NCBI RefSeq assembly: GCF_001422245.1
Contig: NZ_LMMM01000015.1
Coordinates: forward strand, 199,389 to 263,388
Source: Rhizobium sp. Leaf262
GTDB taxonomy: Bacteria > Pseudomonadota > Alphaproteobacteria > Rhizobiales > Rhizobiaceae
Length of the DNA: 64,000 bases
Direction of reading: 5' to 3'
In this document: positions 1 to 9,362 of the stretch, one piece after another
Layout: each line of letters starts with the position of its first letter
Numbering within the stretch: position 1 is the first letter of the stretch
Program-made: the position numbers and the translations under genes
The notes under the pieces: model-generated
What the model saw: only the letters and a program-made list of their open reading frames with translations
The model's database searches: none
What the model was told of the DNA's origin: nothing

Positions 1-262
1 CTTCGCCTGCGGTCGGGTCGATCAGCCGGTTGATGTGGCGGATGAGCGTTGATTTGCCGGAGCCGGAAAGGCCCATGATAACCTGAATGCAGCCGGAGGG
101 GATGTCGATGTTGATATCCCGCAGGCCCAGAACATGGCCATACCGTTCATTCAGCTCCGTCTTCGCCAGCCCGTTCCTCACCGCATCCACGTGGGCTTGC
201 GGATTGCTACCGAAAATCTTGTAGAGATTGCTGATTTTAATACCGCCAAAAGCGTCAGTCAT
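1..262 (-). CDS. Quaternary-amine ABC transporter ATP-binding protein (partial)
   Basis: This is the N-terminal 87 codons of an ABC ATPase; the rest lies beyond the left edge. It would energise uptake of a betaine- or choline-type osmolyte at the cytoplasmic face of the inner membrane. The translation contains a Walker A loop (GLSGSGKST) preceded by the NLYKIFG start typical of the ProV/OpuAA/ChoV family, and an arginine-rich stretch (LIRHINRLIDPT) that follows Walker A in that family. The ATG at 262 overlaps the stop of the upstream permease by 8 bases (ATGACTGA), so the two are translationally coupled. Gene order is binding protein, permease, ATPase. The substrate (betaine, proline betaine or choline) cannot be told from this fragment. 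Confidence 0.9.
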   Translation of the reverse strand, partial: MTDAFGGIKISNLYKIFGSNPQAHVDAVRNGLAKTELNERYGHVLGLRDINIDIPSGCIQVIMGLSGSGKSTLIRHINRLIDPTAGE

Positions 263-1142
263 GGGCCATCTCCTGATGTTTCTGGAGCCTTTTGCCATAC
301 GCCTGACTGATGCGGTCGAAGATAATGGCAATACCGACGATGGCTAGGCCATTGAAGATGCCGAGCGTGAAATACTGGTTAGCGATAGCTTTCAGAACCG
401 GCTGACCAAGCCCCTGAACGCCGATCATCGAGGCGATGACGACCATGGCCAATGCCATCATGATGGTCTGGTTGATACCGGCCATGATGGTGGGAAGCGC
501 CAGTGGCAATTGCACCTTGAACAGCTTTTGCCAGCCAGATGAACCGAAAGCATCCGCCGCTTCGAGCACATCCCGGTCCACTAGGCGAATGCCAAGATTG
601 GTGAGCCGGATCATAGGCGGAATGGCGTAGATGACGACTGCGATCAGCCCCGGCACCCTGCCGATGCCCAGAAGCATCACGACGGGGATGAGGTAAACGA
701 AGCTCGGCATGGTCTGCATGACATCGAGGATGGGATTGACCACCCGCTGGAAGCGGTTTGAGTGTGACATGATGATGCCGATGGGAAGACCGATGATGAT
801 CGAGAGCACCGTGCAGACGAAAATCATCGAGATCGTCCGCATCGTATCCGTCCACATGTCGAAATAGCCGATGGCGAGCAGGGTCAGCAGACAGCTTAAA
901 ACGATCTTGAGATTGCGGCTGGCAAACCAGGCAATGGCCATGATGATCAGAATGATGATCGGCCAGGGCGTTTGCGTCATGAAGCGCTCTGCGGCAATCA
1001 GAAACTGTTGCAGTGGCGAAAAGAAGCCCTCTATCGTGCCGCCCCAGGCACGCGTGAATTCACGAAAGCCATCATCGATCATCTTTTTCAGATTTCGAAG
1101 CGTCTCGTCGTTCATGTGCGGAAACGAGTAAAACCAGTCCAT
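255..1142 (-). CDS. Glycine betaine/proline-type ABC transporter permease
   Basis: The 295-residue protein is an inner-membrane permease of the ProW/OpuAB/ChoW family. After an N-terminal amphipathic stretch it has a hydrophobic segment near residues 60-80, and the central and C-terminal part carries the binding-protein-dependent transport domain (MQTMPSFVYLIPVVMLLGIG, then EAADAFGSSGWQKLFKVQLP, the EAA loop that contacts the ATPase). Length and single-permease organisation fit this family, which works as a homodimer. It lies between the binding protein, 99 bases upstream, and the ATPase that it overlaps. The gap to the binding protein carries a long hairpin that may lower permease expression relative to the binding protein. 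Confidence 0.93.
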   Translation of the reverse strand: MDWFYSFPHMNDETLRNLKKMIDDGFREFTRAWGGTIEGFFSPLQQFLIAAERFMTQTPWPIIILIIMAIAWFASRNLKIVLSCLLTLLAIGYFDMWTDTMRTISMIFVCTVLSIIIGLPIGIIMSHSNRFQRVVNPILDVMQTMPSFVYLIPVVMLLGIGRVPGLIAVVIYAIPPMIRLTNLGIRLVDRDVLEAADAFGSSGWQKLFKVQLPLALPTIMAGINQTIMMALAMVVIASMIGVQGLGQPVLKAIANQYFTLGIFNGLAIVGIAIIFDRISQAYGKRLQKHQEMAHD

Positions 1143-1164
1143 GCATGTCCCCTATGATCGCGGC

Positions 1165-1195
1165 GACATGCGAATGGTGTTGCCAATCGCATGTC
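1165..1195 (-). promoter_or_regulatory. Intercistronic hairpin between binding protein and permease genes
   Basis: The arms at 1165-1177 and 1183-1195 (GACATGCGA and TCGCATGTC at the base, then one mismatch and three further pairs) enclose a 5-base loop. There is no T-run on either side. It is therefore unlikely to be a full terminator; a 3' stabiliser or partial attenuator that favours the binding-protein transcript is the usual role for such elements (inference). Confidence 0.6.
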
Positions 1196-1241
1196 TATTT
1201 GCGTGGCTGCCGGACGGCGGGTCTGACAGCAGGGAAGGTCG

Positions 1242-2243
1242 TCAGAGCGAAGCCTTGATCTTTTCCGCAGCGTCGGCAGACACCCACTTGGTCCAGATGT
1301 CGGGATTTTCCTTCAGGAAGTGCTTGGCGCTGTCTTCGCCCGTTGCCTGATTGTCCGTCATCCAGGCCATGAGCTTGTTGACGGTCGCGTTGCTCCAGGA
1401 CCGCTTGTTGAGATAGTCCATCACTTCTGGGCCAGCCTTTTCCGAGAAAGGCTTGGCAACCAGCGTGACGACCTTGTCGACTGGCCATGCATTCGGCTTC
1501 GGATCCGGGCAGTCGGCAACCGTGTTGCAGCGTTTCCACTCGGCAGGATCAGCGGCAACGCCGGGCTCGAGCTTCACCATTTCATACTTGCCCAGCAGCG
1601 CGGTAGGTGACCAGTAATAGCCGACCCATGGCTGCTTGCGCTCATAAGCCTTGGCAATGGAGCCATCGAGACCGGCGGAAGAACCGCTATCGACGAGGAC
1701 GAAGCCAGCCTTTTCAGCGCCGAATGCCTTGTAAAGCTGAGCCGTGACGACCGTGCCGCCCCAGCCCTGCGGGCCATTGACGATGGCGCCCTTGTTAGGA
1801 TTTTCGGCATCCGGGAAAAGCTTGGGGTTTTTCAAGAGATCGCCGATGGTCTTGATATCAGGATGGGCCTCGGCCACGTATTTTGGTATCCACCAGCCCT
1901 GAATACCGCCATCCGGCAGAGCCGTTGCGGCCACGACGAGTTTGCCTTCATCCACGCCACGCTTGACGACATCTGGCAGCGTATCGGCCCATGCTTCCGG
2001 CGCAATATCCGGCTGGCCCTTTTCCACCATGGACGTGATGGTCGGGACCGTGTCGCCAATGGTGATATCGGCGCTGCAACCATAGCCCTCGTTGAGAATG
2101 ATCTTATCAATGGCAGAGAGCACTTCCGCGCTCTGCCAGTTCATGCTGGCGATGGTGGGGCTACCGCATTCTGCGGCATACGACGCGGATGCGCCACCCA
2201 GCAGACCGAACACCAGACAGGTCGATGCAAGCAGTTTCTTCAT
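1242..2243 (-). CDS. Glycine betaine/proline-type substrate-binding protein
   Basis: The 333-residue protein begins with a Sec signal peptide (MKKLLASTCLVFGLLGGASASYAAE, cut after about residue 24), so it acts in the periplasm. The mature part has the OpuAC/ProX fold marks: a start of the form PTIASMNWQSAEVL, the DIAPEAWAD stretch and several tryptophans (GWWIPKY, GYYWSP) that in this family form the aromatic box around a quaternary ammonium group. It heads the operon with permease and ATPase. It resembles the ProX-like branch more than classical rhizobial ChoX, so I leave the symbol empty. The ATG at 2243 follows a GGGAACAG ribosome site. Confidence 0.88.
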   Translation of the reverse strand: MKKLLASTCLVFGLLGGASASYAAECGSPTIASMNWQSAEVLSAIDKIILNEGYGCSADITIGDTVPTITSMVEKGQPDIAPEAWADTLPDVVKRGVDEGKLVVAATALPDGGIQGWWIPKYVAEAHPDIKTIGDLLKNPKLFPDAENPNKGAIVNGPQGWGGTVVTAQLYKAFGAEKAGFVLVDSGSSAGLDGSIAKAYERKQPWVGYYWSPTALLGKYEMVKLEPGVAADPAEWKRCNTVADCPDPKPNAWPVDKVVTLVAKPFSEKAGPEVMDYLNKRSWSNATVNKLMAWMTDNQATGEDSAKHFLKENPDIWTKWVSADAAEKIKASL

Positions 2244-2616
2244 ATCTGTTCCCTTTATTGGCGGCGCTTATAAAGAACAGACCTGCCGCTGGGTCCGTCC
2301 CTATTCTTGTCTTTTGCAAGGTTGAGAGGATGATGGCGTGAAGCCCCGTCGCAGCCTAAGCAAAATGCGACGGCTTTTCGCCAAACCACGACAGGTCACG
2401 GTAATTTAATCTTCTGACGACTTTGGTGCCGAAGCCTCGGCATGCCGCACTTCGCGACAGGAAAACGCGCTTCGGGCTACAGATTCATTGCTGATGAATG
2501 TCAAAAAAAGCTGGATAGTTGGTTTTGTCGCGGCAATAGTACACGTCTGTCCATCAATGGACGGAACGGCATCGAAATATGCGGTTTTCAAATCAATTTG
2601 TTTAGGGGGAAATACC
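2244..2616. other. Divergent intergenic region between the betaine operon and aldolase
   Basis: This 373-base stretch separates divergently transcribed genes and must hold both promoters. I see no convincing gene. A perfect inverted repeat (GTCCAT-CA-ATGGAC, 2549-2562) lies 55 bases upstream of the aldolase start and could be an operator. The last bases hold the AGGGGGA ribosome site (2604-2610) that decides the aldolase start. Confidence 0.5.
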
Positions 2617-3681
2617 TTGGCTCGAATAACGCTCCGTCAGTTGCTCGATCACGCGGCAGAACACGGCTATGGCGTACCTGCCTTCAACATCAATAATATG
2701 GAACAGGCGCTGGCCATTATGGATGCGGCGGATGCCACCAATTCGCCTGTCATCATGCAGGCATCGCGCGGCGCGCGCGCCTATGCCAACGACATCATGC
2801 TCAAGCACATGATGGATGCGGTCGTCGAAATCTATCCGCATATCCCCGTCTGCGTGCATCTGGACCATGGCAACGAGGCCGCCAGCTGCATGACCGCCAT
2901 TCAGGCCGGTTTCACATCCGTCATGATGGATGGTTCGCTGAAAGCCGACGGCAAGACGCCAGGTGACTGGGATTACAATGTCGGCGTCACCCGCCAGGTA
3001 ACAGACATGGCCCACTACGGCGGCATCTCCGTGGAAGGTGAACTCGGTGTTCTCGGCTCGCTGGAAAGCGGAATGGGCGAGGCCGAAGACGGCCACGGAG
3101 CCGAGGGCGTGCTGTCGCACGACCAGTTGCTGACCGACCCGGACGAAGCGGTGAAATTCGTTCGCGAAACCAAGGTGGACGCGCTGGCCGTTGCTATGGG
3201 CACCAGCCATGGCGCCTACAAATTTACCCGCCGCCCTGATGGCACCGTGCTGGCCATGAATGTCATCGAGGAAATCCACAACAAGCTGCCGAATACGCAC
3301 CTCGTCATGCATGGATCATCCACGGTGCCGCAGGATTTGCAGGACATCATCAATGCCTATGGCGGTGCGATCAAGCCGACCTGGGGCGTGCCTATCGAGG
3401 AAATCCAGCGCGGTATCAAGAATGGCGTGCGCAAGATCAACATCGACACCGACTGCCGCATGGCCATCACCGGGCAAATCCGCAAGGTTCTGGCGGAAGA
3501 CCCTGCCGAGTTCGATCTTCGCAAATACCTGAAGCCTGCGCGTGAAGCCATGACCAAGCTCTGTAAGGAACGCTTCGAACTGTTCTGGACGGCTGGTCAG
3601 GCATCGAAGATCACGCCCATTCCGCTGCGGGAAATGGCAAAGCGTTATGCGTCCGGTTCGCTGGACCCGGTCATCTCCTGA
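2617..3681 (+). CDS. fba: Class II fructose-bisphosphate aldolase
   Basis: The 354-residue enzyme catalyses reversible cleavage of fructose 1,6-bisphosphate to dihydroxyacetone phosphate and glyceraldehyde 3-phosphate, with a bound zinc ion. The sequence starts [23 protein letters not shown] and carries the class II marks: VHLDHG with zinc ligands, the SVMMDGS strand, VEGELGVLG, and the MHGSST and INIDTD phosphate and cation sites. It fits the Calvin-cycle (CbbA) subtype. I chose the TTG at 2617 because AGGGGGA lies 6 bases upstream and family members start here; the in-frame ATG at 2488 would add 43 unrelated residues. It ends in a strong terminator and is next to, but not part of, the inositol operon. 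Confidence 0.93.
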   Translation: MARITLRQLLDHAAEHGYGVPAFNINNMEQALAIMDAADATNSPVIMQASRGARAYANDIMLKHMMDAVVEIYPHIPVCVHLDHGNEAASCMTAIQAGFTSVMMDGSLKADGKTPGDWDYNVGVTRQVTDMAHYGGISVEGELGVLGSLESGMGEAEDGHGAEGVLSHDQLLTDPDEAVKFVRETKVDALAVAMGTSHGAYKFTRRPDGTVLAMNVIEEIHNKLPNTHLVMHGSSTVPQDLQDIINAYGGAIKPTWGVPIEEIQRGIKNGVRKINIDTDCRMAITGQIRKVLAEDPAEFDLRKYLKPAREAMTKLCKERFELFWTAGQASKITPIPLREMAKRYASGSLDPVIS

Positions 3682-3692
3682 TCTTGACCCAT

Positions 3693-3737
3693 AAAAAGGG
3701 CTGGGCCGCTCGGGAGAGAGGCCCAGCCCTTTTTTTC
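3693..3737 (+). terminator. Rho-independent terminator of fba
   Basis: A perfect 15-bp stem (3693-3707 with 3720-3734; core GGGCTGGGCC/GGCCCAGCCC) closes a 12-base loop and runs into eight T residues. It starts 11 bases after the aldolase stop. The A-run on the other side lets it also work for the converging iolB transcript. Confidence 0.93.
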
Positions 3738-3776
3738 TCACACTTTTAGCAACTTGAATGTCTGGAAACTATCTGC

Positions 3777-4586
3777 TCAACCGTTATCGCGTTTGAATAT
3801 CCAGTCATGATCCGGATGGTTCTGGAAGCGCCATTTGCGCATCGGGCCAGCCATCACATTGAGATAATACATCTCATACCCGTAAGGCGCACCGCAGGGG
3901 TGGTGCCCCTTTGGGACCAGCACGACATCACCATCGGAAACCGCCATGGTTTCATCCAGCGAACCATCCTCGGTAAACACCCGCTGAAAGCCAAAACCTT
4001 GGGCGGGGTTGAGGCGGTGGTAGTAGGTCTCTTCCAGATAGGTCATATCGGGGAAATTGTCCTCGTCATGCCGGTGCGGTGGGTAGGACGACCAGTGGCC
4101 GGAGGGAGTGAAGACTTCCGTAACCAGCAGGCTATCGGCCACATCGCGGTCTTCCATCGCGATGGGGAAGATGTAGCGCGTGTTGGCGCCCTTGCCGCGT
4201 TCGCTGAGAGAAATGCCAGTGGGGCCGATGACCTGCGCCTCCCTGCCCGGCTTGGCGGGTGCTGTGCAGACGCCGATGGTGCAATCGCTCGTGACCTTGA
4301 CCGACCACGAGGAACCGGCGGGAATATAGACGCAATGCGGCGGCTTGCGTTCGAAGACATTCATGCGGTCGCCGAGTTCTCCGAAGTTCTTGTCTTCGGA
4401 TAAGACCTCGGCTTTGCCTTCGACCAGCACCAAAATGACTTCGGTGTCGCCGGTTTGCTCGGCAGCGGTATCACCCGGTTTCAGCCGGTAGAGACCGAAA
4501 CCGACATAGCCCCAGTCAGCACTTTCCGGCGTGATGTCGTGGACCTTGCCGGTTGTTCCGGTGGGCTTGCGCAGCAGATTGGCCAT
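3777..4586 (-). CDS. iolB: 5-deoxy-glucuronate isomerase
   Basis: The 269-residue cupin-type isomerase converts 5-deoxy-D-glucuronate to 2-deoxy-5-keto-D-gluconate, the step after IolD ring opening in myo-inositol breakdown. The family signature is visible as SSYPPHRHDED (metal-binding histidines), GFGLYRL near the start and the YYHRLNPAQGFGFQRV strand, with PKGHHPCGAPYGYEMYYLN near the C terminus. It is the last gene of the iolC-iolD-iolE-iolB run, 15 bases behind iolE, and is regulated with it. Confidence 0.95.
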   Translation of the reverse strand: MANLLRKPTGTTGKVHDITPESADWGYVGFGLYRLKPGDTAAEQTGDTEVILVLVEGKAEVLSEDKNFGELGDRMNVFERKPPHCVYIPAGSSWSVKVTSDCTIGVCTAPAKPGREAQVIGPTGISLSERGKGANTRYIFPIAMEDRDVADSLLVTEVFTPSGHWSSYPPHRHDEDNFPDMTYLEETYYHRLNPAQGFGFQRVFTEDGSLDETMAVSDGDVVLVPKGHHPCGAPYGYEMYYLNVMAGPMRKWRFQNHPDHDWIFKRDNG

Positions 4587-4601
4587 CGTCGTCTCCTTTG
4601 A

Positions 4602-5501
4602 TCAGGCTTTGTCCAGCCCGGCTTGCCTGGCGAAATCCCGCAGGGATTTCAGGCCGAGGCTTTGATATTCGAACGGATTGCGGACATCCGGGTCCTGCTC
4701 GGCCTCGATGACTAGCCAACCGCTATAGCCATGTTCGGCCGCGATTTTCAGGACGAATGGGAAATCGACGCCACCGTCCGTATCGCCGGGAACGGTGAAC
4801 ACGCCGCGACGGACACCTTCCAAAAATGACAGATTTTCGTTGCGCACCTGAGCGGCAATATCGGGTCGAACGTTCTTCGCATGGATATGGCCGACGCGGG
4901 CCATATGTTTGCGAGCGAGACGTGCGGGATCACCACCGCCAAACAGCGTGTGGCCCGTGTCCAGCAGCAGCTTGGTGTGCGGCCCAGTGTTTTCCATCAG
5001 ACGGTCGATCTCGTCTTCGCTTTCGATGATGGTGCCCATGTGGTGGTGGTAGACGAGCGCGATGCCCTGCTCGGCAGCGAATGCCGCCAGTACTTCCACG
5101 CCTGCACCAAAGTTTTTCCAGTCGGCATCGGCAAGCTTGGGGCGGTCATTGACCGGCTTTCCATCATCGCCGTGGATCGCGTTGGAGGTTTCGCAGACGA
5201 TGATGACCTTGGAGCCCATGGCTTTCAGAAGATCGAGCGCAGGCTGCATGGCGGCCTTCTCGTCTTCTATGGCGTTGGTCAGCAGGTTGAGCGAATGCCA
5301 GCCGGACACGAAGCGCAGATTGCGGGGCTCCAGCACCGCTTTAAGCGCATCCGGTTCCTGCGGGAACTTGTGACCCTTTTCGATGCCATCGAAACCGATT
5401 TTTGAGGTCTCATCCAGGCATTGCTCGAGGCTGATATGGGCGCCCAGCGTGCGGTCGTCGTCATTGCTCCAGGCGATGGGGTTGGTGCCGTAAAGGATCA
5501 T
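4602..5501 (-). CDS. iolE: Inosose dehydratase (2-keto-myo-inositol dehydratase)
   Basis: The 299-residue protein is a xylose-isomerase-like TIM barrel that removes water from scyllo-inosose to give 3D-(3,5/4)-trihydroxycyclohexane-1,2-dione. It starts [16 protein letters not shown], the characteristic IolE opening, and carries metal-site segments YHHHMGT, LLDTGHT, GHIHAKN and the acidic [10 protein letters not shown] near the end. Its start lies one base after the iolD stop, so it is translationally coupled. Confidence 0.95.
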   Translation of the reverse strand: MILYGTNPIAWSNDDDRTLGAHISLEQCLDETSKIGFDGIEKGHKFPQEPDALKAVLEPRNLRFVSGWHSLNLLTNAIEDEKAAMQPALDLLKAMGSKVIIVCETSNAIHGDDGKPVNDRPKLADADWKNFGAGVEVLAAFAAEQGIALVYHHHMGTIIESEDEIDRLMENTGPHTKLLLDTGHTLFGGGDPARLARKHMARVGHIHAKNVRPDIAAQVRNENLSFLEGVRRGVFTVPGDTDGGVDFPFVLKIAAEHGYSGWLVIEAEQDPDVRNPFEYQSLGLKSLRDFARQAGLDKA

Positions 5502-5502
5502 C

Positions 5503-7326
5503 TTACTGTCTTTCCTTCAACGCGGCTTCGTAAGCGGCGCGTGCATTGTTGACTTCGTTCCGCTCAGAAACCTCCGGCACGGCCACATCCCACCAGTAAC
5601 CACCGGCATCCGGAGTTGGGTACGGGTCGGTGTCGATGACGATGACGGTCGTCACCGTTGCCTCACGCGCCGCGTGCAAAGCGGTTTCCAGCTCCGCAAT
5701 CGAGGACACCTTGTGGGCATCGGCACCCATGCTGGCGGCGTGGGCGGTAAAGTCGATGGCGATTGGGTTGGTGTGATTTGTGTGGGCGTAGAGATTGTTG
5801 AACTCCGCGCCGCCGGTGCCCATTTGCAGGCGATTGATGCAGCCGTAACCACGGTTATCAGTGATCACGAGGGTGATCTTGACGCCCATGGCGACGGCGG
5901 TCGCCAGCTCCGAATTCATCATCATATAGGAGCCATCGCCGACCATAACGATGACATCGCGATGCGGTTCCGCCATCTTGATGCCGAGACCACCGGCGAT
6001 CTCGTAACCCATGCAGGAGAACCCGTATTCCATGTGATAGGAGAGCGGCAGCTTGGCCTTCCACAGCTGGTGCAACTCGCCCGGCATGGTGCCCGCCGCG
6101 CACATGACGACGGTATTGTCGCCCGAAGCGCGCTGCACAGCGCCGATGACCTGCATATCGGTCGGCAGGCTGTTGGCTTCGGTTGGCGATGCGGTGACGG
6201 CATCGGCTTTTGCAAACCATTGCTGTTTCAAGGCCGTGTCGGGCGCTGAAAAGCGGTGGCTGCCCAAAGCGGCGGACAGCTTTTCCAGGCCCACTTTCGC
6301 GTCTGCCGTCAGGCTGATTGCATTGTGCTTGGCGCTGTCATAGGGCTGGACGTTCAGCGCCAGCAGCTTGCGATCAGGGTTCTTGAAAAGCGCCCAGGAG
6401 CCGGTGGTGAAATCCTGAAAGCGAGTGCCGATGCCGAAAACGAGATCGGCCTTTTCGGCAATGGCATTGGCGCTATCTGCACCGGTGACGCCGACGGGGC
6501 CGAAGTTCAGGTCGTGATCCCAAGCAAGAGCCGACTTGCCCGCCTGCGTTTCGATGACGGGAATGGCGTGCGTCTCGGCAAAGCGTTTCAGCGTGTCTGT
6601 TGCACCGGAGAAATGAACGCCGCCACCGGCGACGATGACCGGATTTTTCGCGGCCTTCAGAGCCGCAACGGCGTCTTCGAACTCGGCGACATCGGGTTCG
6701 GGACGGCGCTGACGCCACACTTTTTTCTGAAAGAAACTGGCCGGATAATCATAGGCTTCCGCCTGCACGTCCTGACAGAAGGCGAGCGTGACCGGGCCGC
6801 AATCGGCAGGGTCTGTCATGGTGCGCATGGCGCGCGGCAAGGCGGTGAGAAGCTGTTCGGGCCGTGTGATGCGGTCGAAATAGCGGCTGACGGGTTTGAA
6901 GCAATCATTGGCTGACACGGTGCCATCACCGAAATCCTCGATCTGCTGCAACACCGGGTCGGGGCCACGATTGGCGAAGACATCGCCGGGAATGAGCAGG
7001 ACGGGCAAACGGTTGACATGGGCAAGTGCGGCTGCCGTCACCATATTCGTCGCGCCGGGGCCGATGGAGGACGTGACCGCCATGGCGCGGCGGCGGCCGA
7101 GTTGCTTGGCATAGGCGATTGCCGCATGCGCCATAGATTGCTCGTTCTGGCCGCGATAGGTCTTCAGCTCATCGCGAATGCCGTAGAGCGCTTCACCAAT
7201 ACCAGCGACATTGCCGTGGCCGAAAATGGCCCAGACACCGGCGATATAGGTCTCGCCATCCTCGTTCATCTGTGCAGCCAGATAGCGCACCATTGCCTGC
7301 GCTGCCGTCAATCGTAGTGTCGTCAC
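5503..7326 (-). CDS. iolD: 3D-(3,5/4)-trihydroxycyclohexane-1,2-dione acylhydrolase
   Basis: The 607-residue enzyme belongs to the thiamine-diphosphate family and hydrolyses the inositol-derived ring dione to 5-deoxy-glucuronate. The N-terminal pyrimidine-binding domain has the IGEALYGI Glu region and the [18 protein letters not shown] stretch; the C-terminal domain has the ThDP motif [11 protein letters not shown]...DNRGYG. It uses a GTG start at 7326 whose bases overlap the iolC stop (GTGA), showing coupling with the kinase upstream. It is of normal length. Confidence 0.95.
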   Translation of the reverse strand: MTTLRLTAAQAMVRYLAAQMNEDGETYIAGVWAIFGHGNVAGIGEALYGIRDELKTYRGQNEQSMAHAAIAYAKQLGRRRAMAVTSSIGPGATNMVTAAALAHVNRLPVLLIPGDVFANRGPDPVLQQIEDFGDGTVSANDCFKPVSRYFDRITRPEQLLTALPRAMRTMTDPADCGPVTLAFCQDVQAEAYDYPASFFQKKVWRQRRPEPDVAEFEDAVAALKAAKNPVIVAGGGVHFSGATDTLKRFAETHAIPVIETQAGKSALAWDHDLNFGPVGVTGADSANAIAEKADLVFGIGTRFQDFTTGSWALFKNPDRKLLALNVQPYDSAKHNAISLTADAKVGLEKLSAALGSHRFSAPDTALKQQWFAKADAVTASPTEANSLPTDMQVIGAVQRASGDNTVVMCAAGTMPGELHQLWKAKLPLSYHMEYGFSCMGYEIAGGLGIKMAEPHRDVIVMVGDGSYMMMNSELATAVAMGVKITLVITDNRGYGCINRLQMGTGGAEFNNLYAHTNHTNPIAIDFTAHAASMGADAHKVSSIAELETALHAAREATVTTVIVIDTDPYPTPDAGGYWWDVAVPEVSERNEVNNARAAYEAALKERQ

Positions 7327-9245
7327 GCTGCCTCTCCCTTGTTCTTTTTGGCGCGCGCCTCATCCCAGATGCGGCAGAGCGCGCTGTAGCGATCCGCCAT
7401 CTGGGTGACGGCGTCTGCGTCGCTCATCTTTTCCGAAAGCCATGCCCGCGCCGCATCGGCAAAGATCGTGCGGCCAACGGCAAAACCTTTGACCAGATCA
7501 AAGCCTGCGGCCAGACGGAAGCTCTCCTCCAGCTCCGCCTGCGGGGCATCCAGACCCAACACGACGATTCCGCGCACATAGGCATCGTTGCGCTGCACCG
7601 CATCGGTCGCGTTTTTCCACGCTGCCTCACTTTTCATCGGCTCCAGCTTCCACCAGTCGGGGTAGACGCCGATTTCGTAGAAACGATCGATAATCCGTGC
7701 CGTCGTCGTGTTATCCACGGCGCCGACCTTGGAGGGGATGACCTCCAGCAGCAGTTCCAGACGGTTGCGGCGCGCAGCCTGGAACAGGCGAAGCACGGTG
7801 TCTTCCTGTTCCTTGCGCAATTCCTCGGCATCATCCGGGTGATAGAAGCAGAGAACCTTGACGACATTGTTGGCGGGCCATTCGTTCAGCCCGCCGAAAT
7901 CGAGGCCGAGTTCGGGCTCCAATGTCAGGGGACGAGAGCCCGGCCATTCTACGGGGCGGCCAATCCACAGGTTCGTGCCGCTCGCCTCGTAAAGCGCATC
8001 GCGGCCCAAGCGGCTGTCGCAGAGAATGCCGTATCCGGCGTCGCCGCCGGACACCTGAAGGGCCGCCTTCAGGCAAAGCTTCTTGAACTCGCCAATCCTA
8101 CCGTGATCGACACCGGCCTCATCCGCCATCGCTTCCAGTTGCATCCGATGATCGAAGGCGAAGACGCGCATGGTGTTCCAGTCACCCTTGCGGTTGGTGG
8201 CCCAATGCACCTGCTCCAGCGCCTCATCCTTGCGCAACGCCTTGTTCCTGATACCGGTGCGGAAGAAATATTGCAGCTCTTCCCAGCTGGGATAAGCGGG
8301 CGTGCAGCCGTGGCGGGAGACAGCGAATGCGCCGCAGGCGTTGGCGTATTTCAGCGTCGTTGGCCAGTCTTCGCCGCGAAGCCAGCCACGGAACAGCCCG
8401 GCCATGAAGCCATCGCCAGCACCCAGCACGTTGAAGACCTCGATGGGGAAACCCTCGCCGGATTCGCCGTCATCGAGGCTGGCTGGAATCTCGCCCGGAA
8501 AGACGGACGCGCCCATGGGGCCGCGCTTGCAGACCAGCGTTGCCTTCGAAACTTTTCGTACGGCTTTCAGCGCTTCCAACGTGTCGGTGGAGCCGCCCGC
8601 AATGTGGAACTCCTCTTCCGTTCCGACGATGAGGTCGAACAGGTGTAGTGTCGATTGCAGCTTGGCGGTGACCGCCTGGGATTCCACGAAGCGGCTTTCG
8701 CCATCGCCATGGCCCGCAACGCCCCAGAGGTTGGGGCGGTAATCGATATCGAGCGCGGTCTTTGCACCACCTTCCCGCGCCAGCCGCAGCGCCTTCAACA
8801 CGGCGGCTTCCGTGCGCGGATGCGACAGATGCGTGCCGGTGGCGCAGACGCATCCGGCATCTGCTATGAAGGCTGGATCGATATCGTCTTCGCACAAAGC
8901 CATATCGGCGCAGTTTTCGCGGTAGAAAATCAGTGGAAATTGCGACTGGTCGCGAATGCCGAGCAACACCAGTGCCGTCAGGCGCTCCGGGTCGGTCTTG
9001 ACGCCTCTGATATCGACGCCTTCGCGCACCAGCTGTTCGCGGATAAAGCGCCCCATGTGCTCGTCACCCACACGGGTGATGACGGCGGTCTTCAGACCGA
9101 GCCGCGCGCCACCGGCAGCGATGTTGGTGGGCGAGCCGCCGATATATTTGTTGAAGGAGGCCATATCCTCCAGCCGACCGCCAACCTGCGCGCCGTAAAG
9201 ATCGACCGACGAACGGCCAATGGTAATGAGATCGAGCTTCGTCAC
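7323..9245 (-). CDS. iolC: 5-dehydro-2-deoxygluconokinase fused to a DUF2090 aldolase-like domain
   Basis: Residues 1 to about 330 form a PfkB-type sugar kinase that phosphorylates 2-deoxy-5-keto-gluconate: the GGSPTNIAAGGARLG substrate loop and the NVLGAGDGF catalytic/anion-hole motif (272-280) are intact. From about residue 345 (WNTMRVFAFDHR) a second domain of the DUF2090 class II aldolase-like family runs to the end. This fusion is usual in proteobacterial IolC and probably supplies the next, aldolase, step, which would explain why no iolJ is present. The GTG start at 9245 is preceded by a GGGAGGA ribosome site. A sigma70 promoter overlapped by IolR-like sites lies about 80 bases upstream. 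Confidence 0.93.
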   Translation of the reverse strand: MTKLDLITIGRSSVDLYGAQVGGRLEDMASFNKYIGGSPTNIAAGGARLGLKTAVITRVGDEHMGRFIREQLVREGVDIRGVKTDPERLTALVLLGIRDQSQFPLIFYRENCADMALCEDDIDPAFIADAGCVCATGTHLSHPRTEAAVLKALRLAREGGAKTALDIDYRPNLWGVAGHGDGESRFVESQAVTAKLQSTLHLFDLIVGTEEEFHIAGGSTDTLEALKAVRKVSKATLVCKRGPMGASVFPGEIPASLDDGESGEGFPIEVFNVLGAGDGFMAGLFRGWLRGEDWPTTLKYANACGAFAVSRHGCTPAYPSWEELQYFFRTGIRNKALRKDEALEQVHWATNRKGDWNTMRVFAFDHRMQLEAMADEAGVDHGRIGEFKKLCLKAALQVSGGDAGYGILCDSRLGRDALYEASGTNLWIGRPVEWPGSRPLTLEPELGLDFGGLNEWPANNVVKVLCFYHPDDAEELRKEQEDTVLRLFQAARRNRLELLLEVIPSKVGAVDNTTTARIIDRFYEIGVYPDWWKLEPMKSEAAWKNATDAVQRNDAYVRGIVVLGLDAPQAELEESFRLAAGFDLVKGFAVGRTIFADAARAWLSEKMSDADAVTQMADRYSALCRIWDEARAKKNKGEAA

Positions 9246-9281
9246 GACCGTCCTCCCTCGCTGTAACGCGAACCCTGCATC

Positions 9282-9307
9282 TGGAATGACACTCCACCAT
9301 CATTCCA
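9282..9307. promoter_or_regulatory. Candidate IolR site in the iolC leader
   Basis: TGGAATG (9282-9288) and CATTCCA (9301-9307) form a perfect 7-bp inverted repeat with a 12-base spacer. The half sites are the same TGGAAT/ATTCCA found upstream of iolR. It lies between the iolC promoter and its start codon, where bound repressor would block elongation (inference). Confidence 0.5.
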
Positions 9308-9322
9308 TGTCAGATTATTTTT

Positions 9323-9353
9323 GGACTATAAATTCCAAATTTTGTATTTTCAA
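9323..9353 (-). promoter_or_regulatory. iolC promoter with overlapping IolR-type operator
   Basis: On the minus strand TTGAAA (9348-9353) and TATAGT (9325-9330) are separated by exactly 17 bases, a good sigma70 promoter. The symmetric element TTGGA-N8-TCCAA (9321-9338) covers the -10 hexamer and contains GGAC-N6-TTCC, one base from the rhizobial IolR consensus GGAA-N6-TTCC. Repressor bound here would exclude RNA polymerase. Confidence 0.7.
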
Positions 9354-9362
9354 CATAAATAT

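Noticed and set aside
2488-2616. Upstream in-frame extension of fba from an ATG
   Set aside because: Family members start at ARITLRQLL; the TTG at 2617 has the good ribosome site and the extra residues are unrelated.
2617-3681. fba as an inositol-pathway aldolase (IolJ)
   Set aside because: It is on the opposite strand from iolB, ends in a strong terminator and fits the Calvin-cycle subtype of class II aldolases.
7272-8648. 458-codon plus-strand frame opposite iolC
   Set aside because: It is a shadow of the GC-rich iolC coding sequence with composition typical of antisense frames.
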